A stretch of DNA of 15,037 bases from CAZFPT01 sp046541875 (GCA_046541875.1 JBKHCL010000081.1:1-15037); one strand, 5' to 3'. Positions 6,411 through 14,207 are shown, counted from the stretch's first letter. The notes: generated by a model not told the origin, from the letters alone. Translations and numbers: made by a program.

Positions 6411-7916
6411 ATGAACTCCCCACGACGCCCGAACCTTCTGTTTCTTTATACCGACGAGCAGCGCTTCGACACGCTCGCCTGTTATGGCAACGAGAAAATC
6501 CCCACCCCGAACCTCAACCGGTTCGCCGAGTCGGCCACCGTCTTCGAGAAGGCCTACGTCACCCAGCCGGTGTGCACGCCGTCGCGGGGCTCGCTGCTGA
6601 CGGGCCTGTTCCCACACACCCATACCTGCGTGCAGAACAATATCCCCCTGCCCACCGACGTGCGCTGCATGCCCGAAATGCTCAGCGACGAGTACGTCTG
6701 TGCCCATCACGGCAAGTGGCACCTCGGCGACGAGATCTACGCCCAGCACGGCTTCCCGGAATGGGCAGGGACCGAGGACACCTATCATCGCTTCTACTCC
6801 GAAGGCCATGACGAATACGCCGACCGCTCCAGCTACCATCACTGGCTCAAGAGCAAAGGCGTCGAGCCTTGGCCGATCGATGCCTCCGGGGCCGGCGCCG
6901 ACGTCGCGCAAAATCGCTTCTTCCGCAAGCAGATTCACCAGTTCCCCGAGGAGCACTGTCGCCCGACCTATCTCGCCGAGACGGCCTGCCACTTCCTCCG
7001 CGGGCACATGGACACGCCGTTCTGCCTCTACGTGAACTTCCTGGAACCCCATATGCCCTTCCACAGCTGCCGGGACGGGCAGGTCAGCCCCGACGATGTC
7101 GACCTGCCCGAGAACGCGATGGAGATGCCCGGCGAGGACGCCCCTCTGCGGCTGAGGATGCAGGCCGAGAAGTACCGCCGCAGCGGCTACGACGAGCAGA
7201 ATCAACTGGCGAGCGAGCAGGACTGGCGCGATCTGATTGCCCGCTACTGGGGCATGTGCTCGCTGGTGGATTCCGCCATCGGCGAGATCCTCGACACGCT
7301 GGAACGCACCGGGCTGGCGGACAACACGATCGTGGTGTTCACCAGCGACCATGGCGACATGATGTCCAGCCATAACATGATGGGCAAGGGCGTGATGTAC
7401 GAAGAGTCTACCCGCGTTCCGCTGCTGATTCGCGCCCCCGGGCAGGGCGCCCGGCAACGGGTGACCATCCCCGTCTCGCACGTGGACCTCGTGCCCACCC
7501 TGCTGGATCTGATGGATCAACCGCTGCCCGACCACCTGGAGGGCGCTTCGCTTCGGGACGCGATGGAAGGCAACGAGGACCGCTGCGCCCGCGACGTGTT
7601 CATCGAGTGGCACAACGACAAGGCCCCCGGCGAGATCAAGCTGCCCGCCTGGGCCGAGGAGATCGGCCCGGCCGATAGGGTCACCGAGTCGCTCTCGGCC
7701 GAGCTTCGGACCATCGTCTCGCCCGACGGCTGGAAGCTGAACCTCTGGACCACCGGCGAGCACGAACTGTACGATCTGACCACCGATCCGCAGGAGCGCA
7801 CCAACCGCATCGCCGAGCCCGCCCAGCAGCAGCGCGTCGAGAGCATGTTCAGCCGCGTTCGCAACTGGCAGCAGCGCACCGGCGACCGGTTGGAACTGCC
7901 CGACCCCACCGCCTGA
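6411..7916 (+). CDS. Formylglycine-type (S1 family) sulfatase, no signal peptide
   Basis: 501 residues. The ATG at 6411 begins at the conserved sulfatase N-terminus (RPNLLFLYTDEQRFD); an in-frame ATG at 6285 would start inside the upstream terminator and add non-conserved sequence. A modest AAAGGA lies 12 bases upstream. CTPSRG (55-60) is the formylglycine motif, with Cys55 to be oxidised by a formylglycine-generating enzyme. Metal and active-site residues include D15, K102 and H104 (GKWHLG), H214 (LEPHMP), D313-H314 (TSDHGD) and K326 (MGKG). Residues 400-500 form the C-terminal subdomain. Substrate is not readable: alkyl, aryl, choline or carbohydrate sulfate are all possible. There is no export signal, so it probably acts in the cytoplasm on an imported substrate. 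It converges on the ABC exporter gene, 67 bp away. Confidence 0.9.
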   Translation: MNSPRRPNLLFLYTDEQRFDTLACYGNEKIPTPNLNRFAESATVFEKAYVTQPVCTPSRGSLLTGLFPHTHTCVQNNIPLPTDVRCMPEMLSDEYVCAHHGKWHLGDEIYAQHGFPEWAGTEDTYHRFYSEGHDEYADRSSYHHWLKSKGVEPWPIDASGAGADVAQNRFFRKQIHQFPEEHCRPTYLAETACHFLRGHMDTPFCLYVNFLEPHMPFHSCRDGQVSPDDVDLPENAMEMPGEDAPLRLRMQAEKYRRSGYDEQNQLASEQDWRDLIARYWGMCSLVDSAIGEILDTLERTGLADNTIVVFTSDHGDMMSSHNMMGKGVMYEESTRVPLLIRAPGQGARQRVTIPVSHVDLVPTLLDLMDQPLPDHLEGASLRDAMEGNEDRCARDVFIEWHNDKAPGEIKLPAWAEEIGPADRVTESLSAELRTIVSPDGWKLNLWTTGEHELYDLTTDPQERTNRIAEPAQQQRVESMFSRVRNWQQRTGDRLELPDPTA

Positions 7917-7983
7917 CAGCCAAAGGTTCGCCGCTCCTATGCCTGCGACCGGTCTGCCGACTGCAGAGAGCCCCCCGGGGCGA

Positions 7984-9804
7984 TCAGTCCATCTCGCCGG
8001 ACCCGTCGACCAGTTCCTGCTCGCGGACGAGCTCGGCGAAAAGCCCGTCGGCTCGCATCAGTTCGTCGTATCGGCCTGCCTCGGCGATTCGCCCCTCGGA
8101 GATGACGAGGATCTCGTCGACGTTTCGCACGGTCGAGAGGCGGTGGGCGATAATCAGCACGGTCCGTGTTCCGGACAGCGAATCGATCACGTCCTGAATC
8201 TTCCGTTCGGTGGCGGTATCCAGGGCGCTGGTGGCCTCGTCGAGAATGAGGACCTTCGGGTCGCGCAGTAACGCCCTGGCCAGGGCCACCCGCTGGCGCT
8301 GCCCGCCGGAGAGCGTGGTCCCCCGTTCGCCCAGGGGCGTGTTGTACCCCTCGGGGAGCTGTTCGATAAATTCGTGGGCGCGGGCCTCGCGGGCGACGCG
8401 CTCGATCTCCCGCTGGTCCTCACAGCCGGAGGCGAAAGCGATGTTCTCGCGCACGGAGGTGGAGAACATGATCGGGTCCTGCAGAACGATGCTCACCTGC
8501 TGGCGGTAGGAGGTCTGTTTGAGCTTGCGGATGTCTCTGCCATCCACCAGTACCGTCCCGCTTGCCGGGTCGTAGAACCGCAGCACGAGCTTGCACAGCG
8601 TGCTTTTCCCACCGCCCGAGGGGCCCACCAGCGCGTAGGTTCGCCCGGCCTGGAAGTGATAGCTGAACCCATCCAGTACGGGTTGGTCGCCGCGGTAGCC
8701 GAACGTGACGTCCTTCAGCTCGATGTCTCCGTGGATCTCGGCGTCGACGGCGTCGGGCGCGTCGGCCGGCTCGGGCGAGATCCCCAGAATCTCACGGATG
8801 CGATCCAACGCCGCCAGCCCGTCCTGCAACTGCACGAAGCGGTCGAGCACGCGCTGGACCGACGCCTTGATGTAATGCAGGTACAGCACGAAGGCCGACA
8901 GCTCACCGAGGGTCAGCGTGCCGGGACGGTAGATCACGAGGTATCCGCCAAAGAAGACCACCAGCAGTTGTGCGAACAGCCCGATGCCGATGCTGAAGGC
9001 CGAGAAGCCTCCCATCAGCCAACCGGTGATCCACTGCTGCCGGCGGAGATACTCCGAACGGTCATCGAAGGCGGCGTCGGCGTCGTCCTCCCCGGCGTGG
9101 GCCTTGACCATCGAGATGCCCGCGAACAGTTCGGTCGCCTGGCCGGTGATCTCGCTCTGGGTCTCCTGCACGTGGCGACGCTGTCGGCGAAGCTTTGGTG
9201 TCAGATGGTTGAGGATGATCCCCAGAACGATCAGCACGCCGAAGACGGTGGCCGCCAGCAACCAATTGGCCACGACCATCAGCACCGCGGTGATGGCGAT
9301 CACCGCCCCGTCCAGAATCAGCGAAATCAGGAACGGCTGTACGACCACGCCGGCCTTGACGATGTCCGAGCTGACCCGCGCCCCGAGGTATCCCGCGCGG
9401 TGACGCTGGAAGAAGTCCATGCTCATGTGCTGAAGATGCCGGAACAGCCTCCGACGCAGCGCGTGCTGGATGTTCGCCACCAGCCGATGGGTCAACACAC
9501 CGCGGAAGAACGAACCAACCCCGTTCAGGATGATCGCACCCACTGCGACCACCGCCCAGAAGGTCAGCATGCGCCCCTTTTCGGAGACAGGCTCGTCAAC
9601 GCGCAGAACGCTGTCGGTGACCACCTGCAGCAGCAGCGGGATGCAAAGAGGGGTCAGCAGCTTGGCCCAGCCGGCAAGAATCGTCCCGCCGATCAGCCAC
9701 TTCTGCTCCATAAGCGGGGGCTTGAGGGGAGAGAGCGTCTCCAGGAGCGAGCCTTCCCGTGACGCGTCGTTGGATGACAGGTCCATTGTCTGACGGAATT
9801 TCAT
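7984..9804 (-). CDS. MsbA-like ABC exporter, fused transmembrane and ATPase domains
   Basis: 606 residues, the usual half-transporter length; it should act as a homodimer in the inner membrane. Residues 30-330 hold about six hydrophobic segments (for example 36-63, 80-104, 157-178, 180-199, 262-290). The ATPase domain (358-595) is intact: Walker A GPSGGGKST (394-402), Q-loop Q442, signature LSGGQ (498-502), Walker B with catalytic Glu (VLILDE, 518-523) and H-loop H554. Substrate is unknown; lipid, polysaccharide precursor and drug export are all plausible. On the minus strand GGAGG lies only three bases before this ATG, tighter than usual. The next in-frame ATG (residue 7) has no ribosome site, so I keep the first. 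It lies 155 bp after the beta-helix gene, same strand, and may be a separate unit. Confidence 0.9.
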   Translation of the reverse strand: MKFRQTMDLSSNDASREGSLLETLSPLKPPLMEQKWLIGGTILAGWAKLLTPLCIPLLLQVVTDSVLRVDEPVSEKGRMLTFWAVVAVGAIILNGVGSFFRGVLTHRLVANIQHALRRRLFRHLQHMSMDFFQRHRAGYLGARVSSDIVKAGVVVQPFLISLILDGAVIAITAVLMVVANWLLAATVFGVLIVLGIILNHLTPKLRRQRRHVQETQSEITGQATELFAGISMVKAHAGEDDADAAFDDRSEYLRRQQWITGWLMGGFSAFSIGIGLFAQLLVVFFGGYLVIYRPGTLTLGELSAFVLYLHYIKASVQRVLDRFVQLQDGLAALDRIREILGISPEPADAPDAVDAEIHGDIELKDVTFGYRGDQPVLDGFSYHFQAGRTYALVGPSGGGKSTLCKLVLRFYDPASGTVLVDGRDIRKLKQTSYRQQVSIVLQDPIMFSTSVRENIAFASGCEDQREIERVAREARAHEFIEQLPEGYNTPLGERGTTLSGGQRQRVALARALLRDPKVLILDEATSALDTATERKIQDVIDSLSGTRTVLIIAHRLSTVRNVDEILVISEGRIAEAGRYDELMRADGLFAELVREQELVDGSGEMD

Positions 9805-9924
9805 AGCCCTCCGTCATATCCCACCCCGACCGACCGGTCAAAGGAAACCGTCCGCTCCGGCCAAAATAGCGACAATTCCCTCCGGCTACGGAACCATCGC
9901 GTCGGGCGGGGCTTCTTCGATCTT

Positions 9925-9946
9925 GGCCTGCGTGGTTGACGCGGCC
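9925..9946 (-). other. GC-rich hairpin just after the beta-helix gene
   Basis: GGCC-T-GCGT (9925-9933) pairs with ACGC-GGCC (9939-9946) around a 5-base loop, with one bulged T: an 8-bp stem 13 bases after the beta-helix stop. There is no U-tract on the minus-strand transcript, so it may be an mRNA 3' end stabiliser or a weak or Rho-assisted terminator rather than a classic intrinsic one. Confidence 0.3.
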
Positions 9947-9959
9947 TGCCGGTCACCCC

Positions 9960-11420
9960 TCACCGTGCGGCCTTAAACGTAATGTCCTTGGTGTGTTGCT
10001 CCTCGAGCTTGGGGATATCCTCCAGCTTGAGGATCGGCTTGCCCTCGATCATCAGGCCCTCGAAGGTCACGTTGCGGATCATGAACTCGTCGCTATAGCC
10101 GGCCAGGCGGATGCGCTCTTTCTTTGATCGGCTGTGGACGACAAAGTTGCGCACCGTGACCCCGTCGATGTGCCCGCGGAGCTTGCGGGCGTCGCCGATC
10201 ACGAAGTCGATGGCGGCCTCACCGGCGTGGTCGACGATGATGTTTTCCATCACCACGTTGCTGACCTTGGCCCCGTCGCGAACCTGGATGATGGCCGGTC
10301 TCGCGGCACGGATGATTTCGATGTTGCGGAAGGTGATGTTGCGAATGTAGTCGGCCTTGGTCTCCGTGCCGATCTTGATCCCGCCGTAGCGGTAGCACAG
10401 CAGGGTGGCGTTCTCGACATGGACTTTTTCGTAGCTGCCGCCGCCGTCGTGGGCCTTGGTGGCGATGCAGTCGTCCACCGCGAAGATGTAGACATCGCTG
10501 ATCTTGACGTTGCTCGAGCTGACCGGATTGATCCCGTCCTTGCCGCCGAATATCTTGTAGTTCTTGATCGTGACCTTGCTGCTTTGATCGAAGCGGGTGT
10601 TCCAGTTCCAGGACCGGTTGATCGAGACCAGGTCCTGGATTTTCAGCCCGTCAATGCGGTTGGCGCGCAGGCTGCCCGTCTGGCGATAACCGGGACCTTT
10701 TGTGAAGTCGAGAATGCCATGGCCTGCGAAGTGGATGTTTTCACCCTTGTTGATGACGAGCTGCATCCGTCGGATCAACGCGCCGGGCATGAGAAACATC
10801 GTGGTATCACTTTGGGGAGACAGCACGCGCTGCTTTATTGGGGTCTCGATACCACAGTCGTAGACGCCGTCGGGAAAAACCAACGTCCCGCCGCCCTTTT
10901 CCGCGATGTCGGCGAGGGCTTTCTGGATCGGCTCCAGTGCCTCTGTTTTGCCTGTGTGGTCGATCTTGTAGTCCTTGACCGCGCAGTACACCTTGTCTCC
11001 ATCGGGGGCCTTGACCGGTGGATAGGCCAGCACGTGCAGATCGGGATGATCATCGAGCTTGATGAACAGGTTTTGCGGCTTCTCGATTCGGAATGTCAGC
11101 ACGCCGTCCTCAAGCTTCGGCTCGATCCCCGCGCGGCGCGGCCTCAAGGTCACCGCCTTCGGCTTGCTGTCGGCCACCCGGATCGTCACCGTCTGCGGCC
11201 CGGACATCGCAAACCGCGCCATGTGCCCAAAGCGCCCACCAATGGCAACCGTCGGCACCTCGACCTCACCCACCGTCACGCGGAAGTGCTTTGCCTCCTT
11301 TGCCTCTTTCCCGCCGATAGCGGGATACGGCTGAGGCTCGCCCTCGGCGTGTGCGCTATTGGCGGTACAGATAATCAGGGCAAGGCCCATCGTCCATGTG
11401 ATCATTCGTGGCATTGTCAT
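9960..11420 (-). CDS. Secreted GH28-like right-handed beta-helix glycoside hydrolase
   Basis: 486 residues. An Sec signal peptide is clear: basic start, hydrophobic core, AHA before the predicted cut at 25/26. Residues 45-140 are a beta-sandwich-like N-terminal region. Residues 148-190 (YKIDHTGKTEALEPIQKAL, then GGGTLVFPDGVY) are the classic start of pectate-lyase/polygalacturonase beta-helices. Residues 225-455 carry repeated N-x-x-I-x-x-[VI] coils. GH28-type acids are visible: D295 in KDGIN and D316-D317 in VDDC. The GH28 Gly-His-Gly element is not evident; the corresponding stretch reads CYRYGGIKIG (342-351). The enzyme probably cuts or trims a plant or algal polysaccharide in the periplasm or outside; the bond is uncertain. 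It starts 58 bp after the PQQ-like gene and is probably co-transcribed. Ribosome site is weak (AGAAG about seven bases upstream). Confidence 0.8.
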   Translation of the reverse strand: MTMPRMITWTMGLALIICTANSAHAEGEPQPYPAIGGKEAKEAKHFRVTVGEVEVPTVAIGGRFGHMARFAMSGPQTVTIRVADSKPKAVTLRPRRAGIEPKLEDGVLTFRIEKPQNLFIKLDDHPDLHVLAYPPVKAPDGDKVYCAVKDYKIDHTGKTEALEPIQKALADIAEKGGGTLVFPDGVYDCGIETPIKQRVLSPQSDTTMFLMPGALIRRMQLVINKGENIHFAGHGILDFTKGPGYRQTGSLRANRIDGLKIQDLVSINRSWNWNTRFDQSSKVTIKNYKIFGGKDGINPVSSSNVKISDVYIFAVDDCIATKAHDGGGSYEKVHVENATLLCYRYGGIKIGTETKADYIRNITFRNIEIIRAARPAIIQVRDGAKVSNVVMENIIVDHAGEAAIDFVIGDARKLRGHIDGVTVRNFVVHSRSKKERIRLAGYSDEFMIRNVTFEGLMIEGKPILKLEDIPKLEEQHTKDITFKAAR

Positions 11421-11478
11421 AGTTAACTTCTTTTGGTCATAAGGGTTGGAAGTACCGAAGACTGCATTTCAGCATCGC

Positions 11479-12924
11479 TCATTTCGTCTTCCGCAAATCG
11501 TAGCAGGCCAAGCGGTTGCTGGTGCGCATGAACAGCCACCCGCAGGCGTAGGCGGGGGAGGTGTCCTGGGCCCAGTGTCTGCTGCCCATCCTTTTAAGGT
11601 TGAGTTCCTTGAGGTTTTCGGGGTCCACGCCGGCGATCCAGAACCCCCACTGCGGGCTGCTGAAGTGCCAATACTTGCCGTCGGCGACGATGGGCTGATA
11701 CTTCCAGTTCTTGTAGTGCCCGTCCATGAGAATCTGCTTTCCGGTTTCCAACTCGATCATTGCGAAAAGCGTCGCCTTGCTGCCGTCGGGGCCCTTCTTG
11801 GGGGCCTGCATGTCCACGATCACGTGGCCTTTGTAGAAAGTCGGGCTGGAGAAACCCTTCATCAGGAACTGTCCGCGATCGGTCTTGAACTGCCAGAGCA
11901 GCTTGGCCCCCTTCGGCGAGATCTTGTAGCAGCGCGGGCCCACGGTGTCGCTGCTTTTGTCGGCCTCTCGGCAGACCATGTAGTCGCCGTAGATGGCTGT
12001 GGTGTTGCCGCCCTCGACAGGCCCGATGTTCCACAGTTCCTCGCCGGTTCTGGCCTCCAGGCAGATGTTCTCGTGGATGAAGTACTCCTTACCCTCGTGC
12101 TTCCAGACGCGGGTGAAGGAGGCGTTGCGAATCCCGCGCACCACCCCGCCTTTGCTCCAGAGTTCTTTGCCGGTTTTGGCGTCGTAGCCCACCAGCGTAC
12201 TGCCCTCGCGATACACCAGCACGCCATCGGCGATCACCGGAGTGGCGTTGGGCGAATGGACGCTGGGGCGCTTGTGCTCAGCCCAGATCGTCTTGCCGGT
12301 TTCGGCGTCCAGGCAGTAGACCCACCCGGCCGCCCCGAAAGCGTACGCCTTGCCGTCGTGGACGAGCATCGTACCGTGGCCGCCGCCCTTGCCGCTTCCC
12401 AGCAGGGTTTCGCCCTGACCCTCGAACACTCGCTTCCAGACCGTCTTGCCGGTGCGGGCATCAATGCAGACGACGATGTCGTCACCGGGCTTGTCGCTGC
12501 GATCGGTCCGGTCCGATCGTCCGGTGTCCAGGGCGCGAATCTCCTTGGGCGATATCTTCGAGACGTCGGGCGTCATCCCGGTCGGCCAGGTGTAGTAGAC
12601 GTACACGCGTCCATCAGCCATCACCGGCGTGGCGAAGCTGGAGCGAAGCCCCCGGTACGACGGGGGGGGGATTATCTCCTCGCTCTTCCAGACCAGCTTC
12701 ATGTCCTCGACCTTGTCGATCAGATCGTATCCACAATCGATGGCCATGCCGTTCCCGTTAGGCCCATGGAACATCGGCCAACCGATGCGCCAGGCTTCCT
12801 TCTGGGCGTCTGTCTTCACGTGGGCGGGATACGTGATCGGCTCATCGGCGACGGCCGACCCAATCAAGACCAACCCGGCCAACAAGACGGTAACACCGGC
12901 CAATAGCATGCTTCTTTTGGACAT
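11479..12924 (-). CDS. Secreted PQQ-like beta-propeller repeat protein
   Basis: 481 residues from the ATG at 12924, chosen because AAGGAG lies seven bases upstream; a TTG two codons earlier (12930) would sit almost on the ribosome site. Signal peptide 1-26 ends AVA before DEP. After a GWPMFHGPNGNG motif (48-59), propeller blades are marked by the recurrent A-x-T-G-K-x-x-W pattern: RTGKTVW (157-163), ETGKTIW (208-214), KTGKELW (250-256), RTGEELW (292-298), plus a degenerate GAKLLW (339-344). It resembles the PQQ-binding-like/BamB-like proteins common in planctomycetes. No dehydrogenase catalytic site is recognisable, so a binding or scaffold role is as likely as enzymatic activity. It is divergent from the AraC gene. 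Nine consecutive G on the plus strand (12662-12670) encode Pro86-88. Confidence 0.82.
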   Translation of the reverse strand: MSKRSMLLAGVTVLLAGLVLIGSAVADEPITYPAHVKTDAQKEAWRIGWPMFHGPNGNGMAIDCGYDLIDKVEDMKLVWKSEEIIPPPSYRGLRSSFATPVMADGRVYVYYTWPTGMTPDVSKISPKEIRALDTGRSDRTDRSDKPGDDIVVCIDARTGKTVWKRVFEGQGETLLGSGKGGGHGTMLVHDGKAYAFGAAGWVYCLDAETGKTIWAEHKRPSVHSPNATPVIADGVLVYREGSTLVGYDAKTGKELWSKGGVVRGIRNASFTRVWKHEGKEYFIHENICLEARTGEELWNIGPVEGGNTTAIYGDYMVCREADKSSDTVGPRCYKISPKGAKLLWQFKTDRGQFLMKGFSSPTFYKGHVIVDMQAPKKGPDGSKATLFAMIELETGKQILMDGHYKNWKYQPIVADGKYWHFSSPQWGFWIAGVDPENLKELNLKRMGSRHWAQDTSPAYACGWLFMRTSNRLACYDLRKTK

Positions 12925-12959
12925 TCTCAAACTCCTTCAGGTAAGGGCGTTCTGCGTCG

Positions 12960-12994
12960 GTTCAATGGCCGACTCGCGACTCCTTCCATTGAAC
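12960..12994. promoter_or_regulatory. Perfect 9-bp inverted repeat in the divergent promoter region: candidate operator
   Basis: GTTCAATGG (12960-12968) and CCATTGAAC (12986-12994) are exact reverse complements with a 17-base spacer, centre-to-centre 26 bp. The repeat lies in the 128-bp gap between the PQQ-like gene and the AraC regulator, 36-70 bases upstream of the PQQ-like start codon. It could be bound by the divergent regulator, or fold as a hairpin in the PQQ-like mRNA leader. I did not find the half-site upstream of the sulfatase or beta-helix genes. Confidence 0.5.
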
Positions 12995-13040
12995 ACGAAT
13001 CCGGGCCGAAATTGTCGGTATCATTTTGACCCTTTCGTAT

Positions 13041-13046
13041 TACAAT
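13041..13046 (+). promoter_or_regulatory. Candidate -10 box of the AraC-family gene
   Basis: TACAAT (5 of 6 to TATAAT) ends six bases before the ATG at 13053, so transcription would start at or very near the start codon. At 17-base spacing the -35 position reads GTATCA, a poor match. TTGACC (13026-13031) is too close to be its partner. Confidence 0.35.
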
Positions 13047-13052
13047 GACCAC

Positions 13053-13922
13053 ATGCTCGATGAACTTCATCCACCGCTGATGGGAACCTGGCAGTACGCC
13101 CCGCTGATTCTCTGGGGCGACACCAATCCGCGCCACATACGCGAAGCGACCGACTACACCCCCCGACACGTATATGCCCTGACGTATGTCGAGGACGGAC
13201 AGGCGTGGCTGGGCAGCCGAGACTCGTCCCTCGACGCGGCGGGAGGGCCTCCGATGGCGGTGTTCCAGCCGCCCCAGAATGCCCTGCCGCTGACGATCAC
13301 CCCCGGCAGCACGTATCGGCGTCTGCATTTCGACGTGGTCCGCGTGCCCTGCCGACACACCGGAAACACCCGGGCCCTGACCCACGTGGACCCGATCCCC
13401 CAGCCCTCACCCATGGAGGTATGGGGCATCGAACCGCCCCCGCACGTGCCGGCCGAACTCCATCTCTCCTGCCATTCCATGCTGAGCTACTGCACCGCCA
13501 ACTGGTACCGCGACGATGTGGCGGCGATGCAGTGCAACGCCCGACTCACCGGCTGGATCGCCGGACTGATCGCCCACCTGGCAAACCGTCACAGTTCCGC
13601 CGGCGACTGGGCGCAGGCGGCCGTGGCGGGTCTGGAAAGAATCGTGGACCAGCGAACGAGGATCGAGCAGGTGGCGGAGTTCATGGGCCTCAGCCGCACC
13701 GCCTTCACACGCCGCTTCCGCAAAGCGATGGGCACAACGCCCCGGGAATACCTCACCCGGCTGCGGCTGGACGAAGCCTGCCGCCTGCTGGAATCGACGA
13801 ATCTGCCGATCGCGGCCGTCGCTAGGCGCTGCGGGTCGCGATCGGCCAAGACCTTCGCCCTGCAGTTCAAAAAACGCCTGGGCTTCACGCCAAGCGAGTG
13901 GCGCCGGCGCAGCCGAATGTAA
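13053..13922 (+). CDS. AraC/XylS-family transcriptional regulator
   Basis: 289 residues from the ATG at 13053. Residues 30-95 look like an AraC-type cupin sensor (RHVYALTYVEDGQAWL, then PGSTYRRLHFDV). Residues 202-285 hold the two helix-turn-helix motifs: RIEQVAEFMGLSRTAFTRRF with GTTPREYLTRLRLDEACRLL, then IAAVARRCG with KRLGFTPSEWRR. Length and order are standard for the family. A TTG nine codons upstream (13026) is in frame, but the -10-like TACAAT lies between it and the ATG, which favours the ATG. There is no Shine-Dalgarno, so translation may be leaderless. Position, divergent from the PQQ-like/beta-helix pair, suggests it responds to a sugar or its breakdown product and controls that pair; this is inference. 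The C-terminus is very basic. Confidence 0.88.
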   Translation: MLDELHPPLMGTWQYAPLILWGDTNPRHIREATDYTPRHVYALTYVEDGQAWLGSRDSSLDAAGGPPMAVFQPPQNALPLTITPGSTYRRLHFDVVRVPCRHTGNTRALTHVDPIPQPSPMEVWGIEPPPHVPAELHLSCHSMLSYCTANWYRDDVAAMQCNARLTGWIAGLIAHLANRHSSAGDWAQAAVAGLERIVDQRTRIEQVAEFMGLSRTAFTRRFRKAMGTTPREYLTRLRLDEACRLLESTNLPIAAVARRCGSRSAKTFALQFKKRLGFTPSEWRRRSRM

Positions 13923-13989
13923 TGATCGCTACCCCGCCGAGTGAGACCAGCCGTCTCCCGCTGCCCGCGTTGCAATGTCGCAAAAAGTC

Positions 13990-14025
13990 TCCCTGCGATC
14001 CAACCGCCTGACGGTGAGGCAGGGA
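13990..14025 (+). other. Hairpin downstream of the AraC gene
   Basis: TCCCTGC (13990-13996) pairs with GCAGGGA (14019-14025), a 7-bp stem enclosing a smaller ACCG/CGGT stem (14003-14006, 14012-14015). It is 68 bases after the AraC stop codon and has no T-tract. It may be a transcript end or unrelated structure. The remainder of 13923-14087 shows no ORF or RNA gene that I can support. Confidence 0.25.
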
Positions 14026-14087
14026 TAGGCAACTTGCTCGGCCCTGGAAGAATCGCTTTCTCTTTCCATCCAGCCGCGTGAAACGCG

Positions 14088-14093
14088 TATGAT
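14088..14093 (+). promoter_or_regulatory. Candidate -10 box before the methyltransferase-like relic
   Basis: TATGAT (5 of 6 to TATAAT) would start transcription near 14100, 43 bases before the ATG at 14143. No good -35 is present at 16-18 bases spacing. If real, it was the promoter of the interrupted gene and may now drive the two ORFs downstream. Confidence 0.3.
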
Positions 14094-14142
14094 ATTGGCC
14101 GGTGTTGACGGTGAGAGCACAGGCATCGAAAGGCCGGCCCCT

Positions 14143-14190
14143 ATGGACCTGCTGGCGAAGATCAAGAAAGGCCCCGTCGTGATTTCTTAG
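14143..14190 (+). pseudogene. 15-codon 5' relic resembling a homocysteine S-methyltransferase gene
   Basis: The ATG at 14143 opens MDLLAKIKKGPVVIS followed by TAG. Bacterial homocysteine S-methyltransferase/BHMT-like proteins often begin with L-L-x-x-I-x-x-G-P-V-[VI]-I-G-D-G-G; here similarity stops exactly where the zinc-methyltransferase GDGG segment should begin. AAAGG lies about ten bases upstream, and a -10-like box sits at a sensible distance. I read this as the intact start of a gene cut off by sequence inserted after about codon 13. The match is from memory of the family and is short, so chance or a real leader peptide remains possible. Confidence 0.35.
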
Positions 14191-14207
14191 GGTCCCGGAG
14201 GTTGCCC

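Noticed and set aside
6225..7763. Antisense open frame (512 codons) opposite the sulfatase
   Set aside because: Also crosses the terminator and has no family features; sulfatase motifs on the plus strand are unambiguous.
7956..7983. GC palindrome near 7971-7982 as a bidirectional terminator between sulfatase and ABC genes
   Set aside because: The loop would be too small for a good stem and there is no T-tract on either strand.
9884..9970. A 25-codon minus-strand ORF (GTG start) overlapping the end of the beta-helix gene, with a protein-like tail AKIEEAPPDAMVP
   Set aside because: No ribosome site, and a stop lies just upstream in the same frame, so it does not look like a simple frameshifted extension of the enzyme.
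10134..12906. Plus-strand open frames (430 and 486 codons) opposite the beta-helix and PQQ-like genes
   Set aside because: Asp/Val/Ala/Gly-rich shadow products without signal peptides or motifs; minus-strand genes have signal peptides, repeats and ribosome sites.
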